A stretch of 64,000 nt of DNA from Streptomyces inusitatus (GTDB lineage: Bacteria; Actinomycetota; Actinomycetes; Streptomycetales; Streptomycetaceae): the NCBI RefSeq assembly GCF_014651115.1, contig NZ_BMWG01000002.1, positions 124,001-188,000 of the forward strand. Reading direction: 5' to 3'. The notes below the pieces were generated by a model. It saw only the letters and a program-made list of their open reading frames with translations, did not search any database and was not told the DNA's origin. Numbering within the stretch: position 1 is the first letter of the stretch; each line of letters opens with the position of its first letter. Made by a program: the position numbers and the translations under genes. Shown here piece by piece: positions 24,456 through 32,511 of the stretch.

Positions 24456-24685
24456 CCAACAACGGCCACGCCTGGACCCCGGGCATGTGCTGGCTCTACT
24501 GCCGCCGCACCGGCATCCCCGTGATCTGGCTCGGGCCCGCCACCACCGAGGGCATCCACGCCCCCATGTACGGCTGCGCCCACTGCGTCGCCGAACTGGA
24601 GCACATGATCCGCCAGCACTTCATCGCCCGTAACGGCCCCCGGGCCTCGGGAAATCCAGGAGAACGTCAGGGCACGTCGGAGTAG
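24452..24685 (+). CDS. Small CxxC protein coupled to the ATPase gene
   Basis: A 77-residue protein overlapping the preceding gene (ATGA). It has 'CWLYCRRTGIPVIWLG' and 'YGCAHCVAELEHMI', four Cys that could bind zinc. Unknown function; a recurrent companion of these ATPases in streptomycetes by my recollection. Its 3' end overlaps the convergent Fic gene by 19 bases. Confidence 0.72.
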   Translation: MTNNGHAWTPGMCWLYCRRTGIPVIWLGPATTEGIHAPMYGCAHCVAELEHMIRQHFIARNGPRASGNPGERQGTSE

Positions 24686-25812
24686 GGGTCGACGATGACG
24701 TGACGACGCCGGGCAGCTTCAAGGACATCCTGCGGATATCGGGGGCCCGCGACATAGTGGCGGGCCTTGGTCTGCCCCACAGCGGTCAGCACCTCGGCCT
24801 TGGTCAGGGCCTGCAGATCCCGCGTGGCCTGCTGGGTGTTCAGCGCCTCGGCCTTCTCGTAACGCGAACGTCTCACTCGGCCGACCATCGCCACCTCATG
24901 CAGAGCCGTCACCTGCCGCTCGGAGACTCCCAGCGCGCCGGCCGCTTCCGTGAGCCGCGTCCAGCACTCGTTGGAACGGTCCACGCGCCGCCGCACTCGC
25001 TGGGCCTGCTGATGGTAGGCGAGGAGATTGAACCGGGCCCAGGGCAGAGTGTCGCGCTCGGGGGAGTAGACCGGGCCGCCGACCTCCCGCAGCACCTTGT
25101 AGTACTCCCAGGTATTGCCCGGCATTCCGAGCCACTCCTCGATCGAGGAGAACTCAGGGGCCAGGACCCCACCCCGGGCGATCAGCAGAGTCTGCAGCGA
25201 ACGGGACATCCTGCCGTTCCCGTCCGACCACGGATGGATCTTCACCAGGTTCAGATGGGCCATCGCGGCCCGGATGAGGAAATGCGCGTCCAGGTCGCCT
25301 TCGTTGAGCCACTCGACCAGCTCGCCCATCAACCCGGGGACCAGCTCCTGATCCGGCCCCTCGTAATCCGTGGCGAACTCGTCCCCGGGGGCGGTGATGC
25401 GGATCGCCGTCCTGCGCCACCGTCCGGCCGCCCGCAGAGGGTGGTGATGACCTTGGAGCATCCAGTGCAGGCTGTTGAGGAGTTCCTTGTTGTAACGGAA
25501 GTCCGTGACGTCGTGGAGGGACTGGATGTAGGTCATGGCCTGCTGATAGGCGAGAGTCTCCGCCTTGTTCTCGTCGCTGGCCTCGACCTCCCGCTCGCCG
25601 TCCATCAGGTCGGCGACGTCCCGGGCGTCGACCCGGTACCCCTCGATCGTGTTGGAAGCCGCGATCGCGCTGGCCGTGAGCGCCTTGCGCAGGTCGAGAG
25701 TCCACTTCATCGGGGCCTGCTGCACGGCGTACCGCAGCTGATCGCGCATGACGTCGACCTGGTCCAGGACGCGGCGGTCGACGGGCTCCAGGCGGGGGGT
25801 CTCATACAGCAT
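24667..25812 (-). CDS. Fic-family protein (AMPylase-type, self-inhibited class)
   Basis: A 381-residue protein. The Fic motif 'HPWSDGNGR' is at residues 193-201, with the catalytic His intact and Trp in place of the usual Phe. The N-terminal segment 'SNTIEG' (53-58) matches the (S/T)xxxE(G/N) inhibitory helix of class II Fic proteins, which blocks the ATP site in cis, so a separate antitoxin is not needed. A C-terminal winged-helix-like part follows from about residue 285. The ATG at 25812 starts the conserved region; upstream extension crosses the deoC promoter. Confidence 0.88.
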   Translation of the reverse strand: MLYETPRLEPVDRRVLDQVDVMRDQLRYAVQQAPMKWTLDLRKALTASAIAASNTIEGYRVDARDVADLMDGEREVEASDENKAETLAYQQAMTYIQSLHDVTDFRYNKELLNSLHWMLQGHHHPLRAAGRWRRTAIRITAPGDEFATDYEGPDQELVPGLMGELVEWLNEGDLDAHFLIRAAMAHLNLVKIHPWSDGNGRMSRSLQTLLIARGGVLAPEFSSIEEWLGMPGNTWEYYKVLREVGGPVYSPERDTLPWARFNLLAYHQQAQRVRRRVDRSNECWTRLTEAAGALGVSERQVTALHEVAMVGRVRRSRYEKAEALNTQQATRDLQALTKAEVLTAVGQTKARHYVAGPRYPQDVLEAARRRHVIVDPYSDVP

Positions 25813-25915
25813 GAGGCAATGATACCAAGTGACTATCATCGCTGCCTGAAATGCCGCACTCCCGGGCCCCGGCGGGGGCCGGGCGCCGAGCCCCGACCAC
25901 CCCCTGTACAGGTCG

Positions 25916-25927
25916 CTACGCGCGTAG
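25916..25927. promoter_or_regulatory. Palindromic operator (perfect copy) at the deoC promoter
   Basis: CTACGCGCGTAG. The last three bases are the start of a TAGATA -10 element (25925-25930), so a protein bound here would block RNA polymerase. The predicted transcript begins at or next to the GTG start codons at 25938/25941. Confidence 0.75.
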
Positions 25928-25937
25928 ATATGCTCCA

Positions 25938-26897
25938 GTGGTGAGCATGCCCATCGCACCCGCATCCGCCCTCTCGGAGGTCACCGCCTCCGACCAGGCT
26001 CTCCGTCGCTTTCTGCACGGGCTCCCCGGGGTCGACCCCGTCGGGCTCGAAGCCCGGGCCGCGTCGCTCGGGACGCGGTCGATCAAGGCCGAGGCGAAGG
26101 CCTACGCCATCGATCTCGCGATCTCGATGATCGACCTCACCACGCTCGAAGGCGCGGACACCCCGGGCAAGGTCCGGGCGCTCGCCGCCAAGGCCGTGCG
26201 CCCCGATCCGACCGACCGGACCTCTCCCGCCACCGCCGCCGTCTGTGTCTATCCGGACATGGTCGAGACGGCGAAGGCGGCCCTGAACGGAGCCGACGTC
26301 AAGGTCGCCTCCGTCGCCACGGCCTTCCCGGCCGGCCGGGCCTCGCTGGAGGTGAAGCTCGCCGACACCCGGGACGCCGTCGCCGCCGGGGCCGACGAGA
26401 TCGACATGGTGATCGACCGGGGCGCGTTCCTGGCCGGCCGGTATCTGAAGGTGTACGAGGAGATCCTCGCCGTGAAGGAGGCCTCCGGCGCGGCCCGCCT
26501 GAAGGTCATCTTCGAGACCGGCGAGCTGTCCACGTACGACAACATCCGCCGCGCCTCCTGGCTCGGCATGCTCGCGGGCGCGGACTTCATCAAGACCTCG
26601 ACGGGCAAGGTCGCGGTCAACGCCACCCCGGCGAACACGCTCCTGATGCTGGAGGCCGTCCGCGACTTCCGGGCGCAGACCGGGACGCAGATCGGTGTGA
26701 AGCCCGCGGGCGGCATCCGCACCAGCAAGGACGCCATCAAGTTCCTCGTCCTCGTCAATGAGACGGCGGGCGCGGACTGGCTGGATAACCACTGGTTCCG
26801 CTTCGGCGCGTCCAGCCTGCTCAACGATCTGCTGATGCAGCGCCAGAAGCTGGCCACCGGCCGCTACTCCGGCCCCGACTATGTGACTGTGGACTGA
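25938..26897 (+). CDS. deoC: Deoxyribose-phosphate aldolase
   Basis: Cleaves 2-deoxyribose-5-phosphate into acetaldehyde and glyceraldehyde-3-phosphate. About 319 residues, with 'TAAVCVYPDMV', 'ADEIDMVIDRGAFLAGRY', 'LKVIFETGEL' (catalytic Lys) and the Schiff-base segment 'ADFIKTSTGKVAVNATP', then 'GVKPAGGIRT'. The GTG at 25938 fits a leaderless start seven bases after TAGATA; GTG 25941 and ATG 25947 are alternatives. It heads an operon with two aldehyde dehydrogenase genes. Confidence 0.95.
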   Translation: MVSMPIAPASALSEVTASDQALRRFLHGLPGVDPVGLEARAASLGTRSIKAEAKAYAIDLAISMIDLTTLEGADTPGKVRALAAKAVRPDPTDRTSPATAAVCVYPDMVETAKAALNGADVKVASVATAFPAGRASLEVKLADTRDAVAAGADEIDMVIDRGAFLAGRYLKVYEEILAVKEASGAARLKVIFETGELSTYDNIRRASWLGMLAGADFIKTSTGKVAVNATPANTLLMLEAVRDFRAQTGTQIGVKPAGGIRTSKDAIKFLVLVNETAGADWLDNHWFRFGASSLLNDLLMQRQKLATGRYSGPDYVTVD

Positions 26898-26903
26898 GCG
26901 GAC

Positions 26904-28379
26904 ATGACAACAGAGACCACACCGGCCGGCCCGTTCGCCTACGCCCCGGCTCCGGAATCCCGCGCGGTCGTCGACATCGCGCCCTCGTACGGCCTCTTCA
27001 TCGACGGAGAGTTCACCGAGTCGAGCGGCCAGGACCGCGCCAAGACCCTCTCCCCCGCCACCGAGGAAGTCCTCGCCGAGTACACCCAGGCCAACGCCGA
27101 GGATGTGGACCGGGCCGTCAAGGCCGCCCGCAAGGCGTTCGAGAAGTGGTCGGCGCTGCCCGGCGCGGAGCGGGCGAAGTACCTGTTCCGGATCGCCCGG
27201 ATCATCCAGGAGCGCAGCCGTGAGCTGGCGGTCCTGGAGACCCTCGACAACGGCAAGCCGATCAGGGAGACCCGCGACGCGGACCTTCCGCTGGTCGCGG
27301 CGCACTTCTTCTACTACGCGGGCTGGGCCGACAAGCTCGACCACGCCGGATACGGCCGGAACCCGCGCCCGCTGGGCGTCGCGGGCCAGGTCATCCCGTG
27401 GAACTTCCCGCTGCTGATGCTCGCGTGGAAGATCGCCCCGGCGCTCGCCACCGGCAACACGGTCGTGCTGAAGCCCGCCGAGACCACCCCGCTCTCCGCG
27501 CTCTTCTTCGCGGACATCTGCCGTCAGGCGGGGCTCCCCAGGGGCGTCGTCAACATCGTGACCGGCGACGGCCGCACCGGCGAGGCCCTGGTCTCGCACC
27601 CGGGCGTCGACAAGGTCGCGTTCACCGGCTCCACGGCGGTCGGCAAGGCCATCGCCCGCCGGATCGCGGGCACCGACAAGCGGGTCACCCTGGAGCTGGG
27701 CGGCAAGGGCGCCAACATCGTCTTCGACGACGCCCCCGTCGACCAGGCCGTCGAGGGCATCGTCAACGGCATCTTCTTCAACCAGGGCCAGGTCTGCTGC
27801 GCGGGCTCCCGGCTGCTGGTCCAGGAGTCGATCCAGGACGAGCTGCTGGACTCCCTCAAGCGCAGGCTCGCCACGCTGCGCCTGGGCGACCCGCTGGACA
27901 AGAACACCGACATCGGCGCGATCAACTCCGCCGAGCAGCTCGCGCGGATCACCGCGCTCGCCGACACCGGCGAGGCGGAGGGCGCGGAGCGCTGGTCCGC
28001 GCCGTGCGAGCTGCCGTCCGCGGGCTACTGGTTCGCCCCGACGCTCTTCACCGGCGTCACCCAGGCCCACACCGTGGCCCGTGACGAGATCTTCGGCCCG
28101 GTCCTCTCGGTGCTCTCCTTCCGCACCCCGGACGAGGCCGTCGCCAAGGCGAACAACAGCCAGTACGGGCTGTCCGCCGGTATCTGGACGGAGAAGGGCT
28201 CCCGCATGCTCGCCGTCGCGAGCAAGCTCCGGGCCGGTGTCGTCTGGGCGAACACCTTCAATAAATTCGACCCGACCTCGCCGTTCGGCGGCTACAAGGA
28301 GTCGGGCTTCGGCCGTGAGGGCGGCCGCCACGGCCTGGAGGCCTACCTCGCCCCGGCGACCCCGAAGGGCGAGCGCTGA
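26904..28379 (+). CDS. Aldehyde dehydrogenase, full-length catalytic unit
   Basis: A 491-residue NAD(P)-dependent aldehyde dehydrogenase. '[10 protein letters not shown]' (cofactor), 'KPAETTP', 'FTGSTAVGK', the general-base region '[15 protein letters not shown]' and the nucleophile in 'GQVCCAG' (Cys298, followed by Cys299) are all present. It starts seven bases after deoC, so acetaldehyde from DeoC is the natural substrate. Sequence style ('FVSA'-less, '[12 protein letters not shown]') and its downstream partner resemble the ALDH16 group. Confidence 0.93.
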   Translation: MTTETTPAGPFAYAPAPESRAVVDIAPSYGLFIDGEFTESSGQDRAKTLSPATEEVLAEYTQANAEDVDRAVKAARKAFEKWSALPGAERAKYLFRIARIIQERSRELAVLETLDNGKPIRETRDADLPLVAAHFFYYAGWADKLDHAGYGRNPRPLGVAGQVIPWNFPLLMLAWKIAPALATGNTVVLKPAETTPLSALFFADICRQAGLPRGVVNIVTGDGRTGEALVSHPGVDKVAFTGSTAVGKAIARRIAGTDKRVTLELGGKGANIVFDDAPVDQAVEGIVNGIFFNQGQVCCAGSRLLVQESIQDELLDSLKRRLATLRLGDPLDKNTDIGAINSAEQLARITALADTGEAEGAERWSAPCELPSAGYWFAPTLFTGVTQAHTVARDEIFGPVLSVLSFRTPDEAVAKANNSQYGLSAGIWTEKGSRMLAVASKLRAGVVWANTFNKFDPTSPFGGYKESGFGREGGRHGLEAYLAPATPKGER

Positions 28380-28381
28380 TC

Positions 28382-29278
28382 ATGAGCACTGTCGAACAGA
28401 ACCGTCTGAGCGTCTTCAAGACCTACAAGCTGTACGTGGGCGGGAAGTTCCCGCGTTCCGAGAGCGGCCGGGTGTACGAGGTGACCGACTCCAAGGGCAA
28501 GTGGCTGGCGAACGCGCCGCTCTCGTCCCGCAAGGACGCCCGGGACGCGGTGGTCGCGGCCCGCAAGGCCTTCGGCGGCTGGTCGGGCGCGACCGCGTAC
28601 AACCGGGGGCAGATCCTCTATCGCGTCGCCGAGATGCTGGAGGGCCGCCGGGAGCAGTTCGTCCGGGAGGTCGCCGAGGCGGAGGGACTCTCCAAGTCCA
28701 AGGCCTCGGCCCAGGTGGACGCGGCGATCGACCGCTGGGTCTGGTACGCGGGCTGGACCGACAAGATCGCCCAGGTGATGGGCGGGGCGAACCCGGTCGC
28801 GGGTCCGTTCTTCAATCTCTCCACGCCCGAGCCGACCGGTGTCGTCGCCGTGCTCGCGCCGCAGGAGTCCTCCTTCCTCGGTCTGGTCTCGGTGATCGCC
28901 CCGGTGATCGCCACCGGCAACACCGCCGTGGTGATCGCCGGTGAGAAGAACCCGCTGCCCGCGCTGTCGCTGGGCGAGGTGCTGGCCACCTCCGACCTGC
29001 CCGGCGGCGTGGTCAACATCCTCTCGGGCCGTACGGGCGAGATCGCGGCCCCGCTCGCCGCGCACCAGGACGTCAACGGCATCGACCTCACGGGCGCGGG
29101 CGATGAGCTGGCGAAGGAGCTGGAGATCGCGGCTGCGGACAACCTCAAGCGGGTGCTGCGACCGGGGTCCGCCGAGTACACGGCCGACCCGGGCACCCAC
29201 CGGATGACAGCCTTCCTGGAGACCAAGACGGTCTGGCACCCCACGGGCGCGCTGGGCGCGTCCGGCTCCTCCTACTAG
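28382..29278 (+). CDS. Truncated ALDH-fold protein lacking the catalytic cysteine (ALDH16-like C-terminal unit)
   Basis: Only 298 residues, against about 480 for the family. The N-terminal Rossmann part is intact ('KLYVGGKFPRSESGRVYEV', 'VAVLAPQESSFLGL', 'VVNILSGRTGEIAAPL', 'GIDLTGAG'), but the chain ends where the catalytic loop would come. No GQxC motif and no complete active site are present. ATG lies two bases after the preceding ALDH stop, implying coupled translation. The full ALDH plus truncated ALDH arrangement is that of the fused ALDH16 enzymes, here as two genes. It may stabilise the partner structurally. Confidence 0.85.
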   Translation: MSTVEQNRLSVFKTYKLYVGGKFPRSESGRVYEVTDSKGKWLANAPLSSRKDARDAVVAARKAFGGWSGATAYNRGQILYRVAEMLEGRREQFVREVAEAEGLSKSKASAQVDAAIDRWVWYAGWTDKIAQVMGGANPVAGPFFNLSTPEPTGVVAVLAPQESSFLGLVSVIAPVIATGNTAVVIAGEKNPLPALSLGEVLATSDLPGGVVNILSGRTGEIAAPLAAHQDVNGIDLTGAGDELAKELEIAAADNLKRVLRPGSAEYTADPGTHRMTAFLETKTVWHPTGALGASGSSY

Positions 29279-29302
29279 GGCGAGCGCGGAAGTACGAGAG
29301 AG

Positions 29303-29339
29303 GAGCCCCCTGCCGTCCCCGTCCGGCGGCAGGGGGCTC
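29303..29339 (+). terminator. Terminator of the deoC operon
   Basis: A perfect 13-bp stem: GAGCCCCCTGCCG (29303-29315) with CGGCAGGGGGCTC (29327-29339). It also suits the convergent secreted-protein gene. Confidence 0.82.
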
Positions 29340-29350
29340 AGTCGTACTCC

Positions 29351-29764
29351 CTAGCCCTTCGGCACCAGCGGGAGCTGCTGGACCAGCGGGCCCACCAGCG
29401 GAAGGTCCTTGATCGCCCCGCCCTGGGAGAGCGGGCCGGTGACCAGCTCGGTGGAGATCGGCTTGAAGTCGGCGACCTGGGTGCCGACCGCGTTGGCCAG
29501 CGGGTCGACACCGGTGTTGGCCAGCGGGTTCAGCTGGAGGCTGGTGAGGTGGCCGACGCCCGAGACCGAGTTGGTGACCGCGGTGAGAGCGCCCCCGCCC
29601 GGGCCGTTGAGCGCCGTGCCGACAGCGTCGAGACCGCCGCCGAGCGGCGGGGGCTCCGCCGCGTGCGCGGCACCGCCCGCGCCGAGGGCGGCGGCCATCG
29701 CCGCGAGGGTCAGTCCCGCGCGCAGGGCGGTGCGCCGGGGTTGGTGAGCTGCGTGACGTGCCAT
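29351..29764 (-). CDS. Small secreted Gly/Leu/Pro-rich protein
   Basis: A 137-residue protein with a signal peptide (basic 'RRTALRAGLTLAAMAAALGAGGAAHAA', cleavage near residue 36). The mature part has no Cys and shows repeated 'LxPLANxxxDPLANAVGTQV' and 'PLVGPLVQQLPLVP' segments. It resembles the other secreted protein at 35957 in plan and composition. Databases often mislabel such proteins as ATP-binding; no nucleotide motif is visible. Function unknown. Confidence 0.72.
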   Translation of the reverse strand: MARHAAHQPRRTALRAGLTLAAMAAALGAGGAAHAAEPPPLGGGLDAVGTALNGPGGGALTAVTNSVSGVGHLTSLQLNPLANTGVDPLANAVGTQVADFKPISTELVTGPLSQGGAIKDLPLVGPLVQQLPLVPKG

Positions 29765-29883
29765 GGGGATTCCCGCCTGGGTCAGTAATCGGACGAGCAC
29801 CCAGCGTAGTTGAGCGGTGATTCTCATTCCACCGTCATCCCCGATGGCTCCCCTTACGGGTCAATGCCTCACACTGGTGTCCC

Positions 29884-30540
29884 GTGACCTCTTCCGCCAT
29901 ACCGACGCGCGTCGTACTGCTCGCGGGCCCCTCCGGCTCCGGCAAGTCGTCCCTGGCCGCCCGCACGGGACTGCCCGTGCTGCGCCTGGACGACTTCTAC
30001 AAGGACGGCGACGACCCGACGCTTCCGCTGGTCGCGGGGAGCACGGACATCGACTGGGACTCCCCGCTGTCCTGGGACGCCGAGGCCGCGATCGCGGCGA
30101 TCACGGAGCTGTGCGACACCGGGCGCACCAGCGTCCCGGTGTACGACATCGCCACCAGCGCGCGGGTGGGCCGGGAGGCGTTCGCCATCGACCGCACGCC
30201 TCTGTTCGTGGCGGAGGGGATCTTCGCGGCGGACATCGTGGCGCGCTGCGAGGAGCTGGGCGTCCTCGCGGACGCGCTCTGTCTGCGGGGCCGTCCGACG
30301 ACGACCTTCCGCCGCCGGCTGGCGCGGGATCTGCGCGAGGGCCGGAAGTCGGTGAGTGTTCTGCTGCGGCGCGGCTGGCGGCTGATGCGGGCCGAGCGGG
30401 CGATCGTGGCGCGGCAGGCGAGTCTGGGCGCGTATCCGTGCGACAAGGACGAGGCGCTCGGCCGGGTGGCGGCGGCAGCGGCGGGACGGCATCGCGGCTG
30501 TACCGCGGGCGTCGCGCCCTCGGCCGGTTCCGGTTCCTGA
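29884..30540 (+). CDS. Uridine kinase-like P-loop kinase
   Basis: A 218-residue P-loop kinase. Walker A is 'GPSGSGKSS' (residues 15-23), followed by 'LRLDDFYKDGDDPTLP' (the DDFY substrate motif of uridine kinases), 'DWDSPLSWD' and 'YDIATSARV', then the 'RGRPTTTFRRRLARD' lid arginines. It would phosphorylate uridine or cytidine, a salvage step in keeping with the surrounding nucleoside genes. The GTG at 29884 has no obvious ribosome site. Confidence 0.88.
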   Translation: MTSSAIPTRVVLLAGPSGSGKSSLAARTGLPVLRLDDFYKDGDDPTLPLVAGSTDIDWDSPLSWDAEAAIAAITELCDTGRTSVPVYDIATSARVGREAFAIDRTPLFVAEGIFAADIVARCEELGVLADALCLRGRPTTTFRRRLARDLREGRKSVSVLLRRGWRLMRAERAIVARQASLGAYPCDKDEALGRVAAAAAGRHRGCTAGVAPSAGSGS

Positions 30541-30612
30541 GACGGCGGCCGGTTCCTGGGACGGCTGGTTCCTGGGACGCCGGCCTCTGGGACGCCGGCC
30601 TCTGAGACGAAA
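30541..30612 (+). repeat. Short imperfect direct repeats after the uridine kinase gene
   Basis: Two copies of GGTTCCTGGGACG-type and two of GCCGGCCTCTGxGACG occur back to back. They look like replication-slippage products in non-coding DNA. Confidence 0.6.
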
Positions 30613-30618
30613 TGAGTC

Positions 30619-30664
30619 GCGGGACCGGACACGACCCCCCGGCCCGTCCGGTCCCGCTGTTTTC
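30619..30664 (+). terminator. Terminator with a short T-run
   Basis: GCGGGACCGGAC (30619-30630) pairs with GTCCGGTCCCGC (30646-30657), followed by TGTTTTC. Confidence 0.82.
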
Positions 30665-30710
30665 CCCCGTTGACCCCGCAGGTCCCCCGACCTTTGTGGC
30701 CCCCGTGATC

Positions 30711-30734
30711 CCGCCGTCTCCCCCGAGACGGCGG
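30711..30734 (-). terminator. Second hairpin, towards the sigQ side
   Basis: CCGCCGTCTC (30711-30720) and GAGACGGCGG (30725-30734), four-base loop. It lies downstream of leftward sigQ, in a stretch with several TCCCCCGTG repeats. Confidence 0.65.
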
Positions 30735-30780
30735 CCCCCCGTGATTCCCCCGTGCTTTCCCCCGTGTTCCCCCCGTCGCC

Positions 30781-31557
30781 TCAGGCCACCAGCTCGCCGA
30801 AGGACTCTTCCTCGTCACGGCCGAAGCTGAGGACCTGGTCCTCGCGCAGCCGGCGGAGCGACCGCCAGATGCTCGACTTCACCGTGCCGACACTGATGTT
30901 CAGGATGTCGGCGATCTCCGGGTCGGTGCGGCCCTCGTAGTAACGGAGGACCAGCATCGTCCGCTGGAGTTCCGGCAGCCTGGCCAGCGCCTGCCAGAGC
31001 ACGGCGCGCAGCTCGGTCCCCCGCATCGCGTCGGTGTCGCCCGCCGTCTCCGGCAGCTCCTCCGTGGGGTACTCGTTGAGCTTGCGCCGTCGCCAGGCGC
31101 TGATGTGCAGATTGGTCATGGTGCGGCGGAGGTATCCCCCGACCGCCGCCTTGTCGCTGATCCGGTCCCACGCCCGGTAGGTCGAGAACAGCGCGCTCTG
31201 GAGCAGGTCCTCGGCCTCGTAGCGGTCGCCGGTGAGGTGGTAGGCGGTCGCGTACAGGGAGGAACGGCGCTCTTGTACGTAGGCGGTGAACTCCGCCTCC
31301 GACAGCCCCCCGGCCTCCGGCGCGGGAATCCCGAGCCGGGCGCCGTTCTCCCTGTTCTCCCTGACCGGGGCGGCCTTGGCGACCGGCCCCGGGGTGACGG
31401 TGACGTCAACGACCGTCATGTACGACGGCTTGTGCTGACGCCCGGTGCCGCGAACGCACCCCCGCCCGTTCACGGCACCGGACTTCTCGGACGCCCGGCC
31501 GACGTCGTGGAGACGCGTGACAACTGCGTTTGAGGTGGTGCTGTGCAGTGCGTTCAT
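30781..31557 (-). CDS. sigQ: SigE-like ECF sigma factor SigQ
   Basis: A 258-residue sigma factor. Region 2 is 'LYATAYHLTGDRYEAEDLLQSALFSTYRAWDRI' and region 4 'LPELQRTMLVLRYYEGRTDPEIADILNISVGTVKSSIWRSLRRLRED'. It is divergent from afsQ1/afsQ2, the conserved arrangement in streptomycetes where AfsQ1 activates sigQ. The N-terminal 45 residues are a weakly conserved extension; an internal ATG ('MTVVDVTV') is an alternative start. An AfsQ1-type box lies 86 bases upstream. Confidence 0.9.
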   Translation of the reverse strand: MNALHSTTSNAVVTRLHDVGRASEKSGAVNGRGCVRGTGRQHKPSYMTVVDVTVTPGPVAKAAPVRENRENGARLGIPAPEAGGLSEAEFTAYVQERRSSLYATAYHLTGDRYEAEDLLQSALFSTYRAWDRISDKAAVGGYLRRTMTNLHISAWRRRKLNEYPTEELPETAGDTDAMRGTELRAVLWQALARLPELQRTMLVLRYYEGRTDPEIADILNISVGTVKSSIWRSLRRLREDQVLSFGRDEEESFGELVA

Positions 31558-31642
31558 CTCACGCCCCCCGTCGATCGGTGTCTGTTTCCGTCCAGGTGCC
31601 TAGAAGCTTGCCGAGGCGATTTCATGGCGGTGTCCGTCGACT

Positions 31643-31658
31643 GTCACAGGCCTGTCAC
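31643..31658. promoter_or_regulatory. AfsQ1-binding box in the sigQ-afsQ1 gap
   Basis: GTCAC-AGGCCT-GTCAC is an exact match to the published AfsQ1 consensus GTnAC-N6-GTnAC. It lies between the divergent sigQ and afsQ1 genes (gap 31558-31799), so it could serve both sigQ activation and autoregulation. Confidence 0.85.
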
Positions 31659-31799
31659 AGGGGTACGGGAGGGCCGTGTCGCGGGAGGGGCGCGGGAGGG
31701 GCATGGGAGGGGCGTGGGAGGAAGCCGGAGCGGGCCGGGGAGAGAGGGCGTGCGGCCTGCGGTCGAACTCCGGCGCGGCCATGGGCCAGAATGACGCTC

Positions 31800-32477
31800 G
31801 TGCCTTTCCTGTTGCTGATCGAGGACGACGACGCCATCCGCACGGCCCTCGAACTCTCCCTGTCCCGCCAGGGCCACCGTGTGGCCACCGCGGCGACGGG
31901 AGAGGACGGTCTGAAACTGCTGCGCGAGCAGCGGCCGGACCTGGTCGTGCTGGATGTCATGCTGCCCGGGATCGACGGCTTCGAGGTGTGCCGTCGCATC
32001 AGACGCACCGACCAGCTGCCGATCATTCTGCTGACCGCCCGCAGCGACGACATCGACGTGGTCGTGGGCCTGGAGTCGGGAGCCGACGACTATGTGGTCA
32101 AACCCGTCCAGGGCCGGGTGCTGGACGCCCGGATCCGGGCGGTGCTGCGGCGGGGCGAGCGGGAGTCCACCGACTCCGCCACCTTCGGCTCGCTGATGAT
32201 CGACCGTTCCGCGATGACCGTCACCAAGAACGGCGAGGATCTCCAGCTCACGCCGACCGAGCTGCGGCTCCTGCTGGAACTGAGCCGGCGTCCCGGGCAG
32301 GCGCTCTCCCGTCAGCAGTTGCTGCGGCTGGTGTGGGAGCACGACTATCTCGGCGACTCCCGGCTGGTGGACGCCTGTGTCCAGCGGCTGCGGGCGAAGG
32401 TGGAGGACGTGCCGTCCTCGCCGACCCTGATCCGTACCGTGCGCGGTGTGGGCTACCGGCTGGACGCTCCCCAGTGA
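31800..32477 (+). CDS. afsQ1: Response regulator AfsQ1 (OmpR family)
   Basis: A 225-residue regulator, the length of S. coelicolor AfsQ1. The receiver has the acidic pocket 'EDDD' (8-11), phosphoacceptor Asp52 in 'VVLDVMLPG', Thr in 'LLTARS' and Lys in 'VVKPV'. The C-terminal winged helix is of OmpR type ('LTPTELRLLLELSRRPGQALSRQQLLRLVWEHDYLGDSRLVDACVQRLRAKVE'). AfsQ1 is known to control antibiotic genes and nitrogen/glutamate responses. GTG at 31800 is preferred; ATG 31791 would add three residues. Confidence 0.95.
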   Translation: MPFLLLIEDDDAIRTALELSLSRQGHRVATAATGEDGLKLLREQRPDLVVLDVMLPGIDGFEVCRRIRRTDQLPIILLTARSDDIDVVVGLESGADDYVVKPVQGRVLDARIRAVLRRGERESTDSATFGSLMIDRSAMTVTKNGEDLQLTPTELRLLLELSRRPGQALSRQQLLRLVWEHDYLGDSRLVDACVQRLRAKVEDVPSSPTLIRTVRGVGYRLDAPQ

Positions 32478-32511
32478 CGGACCGCGCCGCCCCCGCGAAG
32501 GGCGACGAGCG

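Noticed and set aside
25836..28331. 831-codon leftward open frame over deoC and ALDH
   Set aside because: Same shadow effect; the rightward genes have complete family motifs.
30660..30780. Repeated TCCCCCGTG motifs as a CRISPR-like array
   Set aside because: Repeats are too short and irregular, with no spacers and no cas genes.
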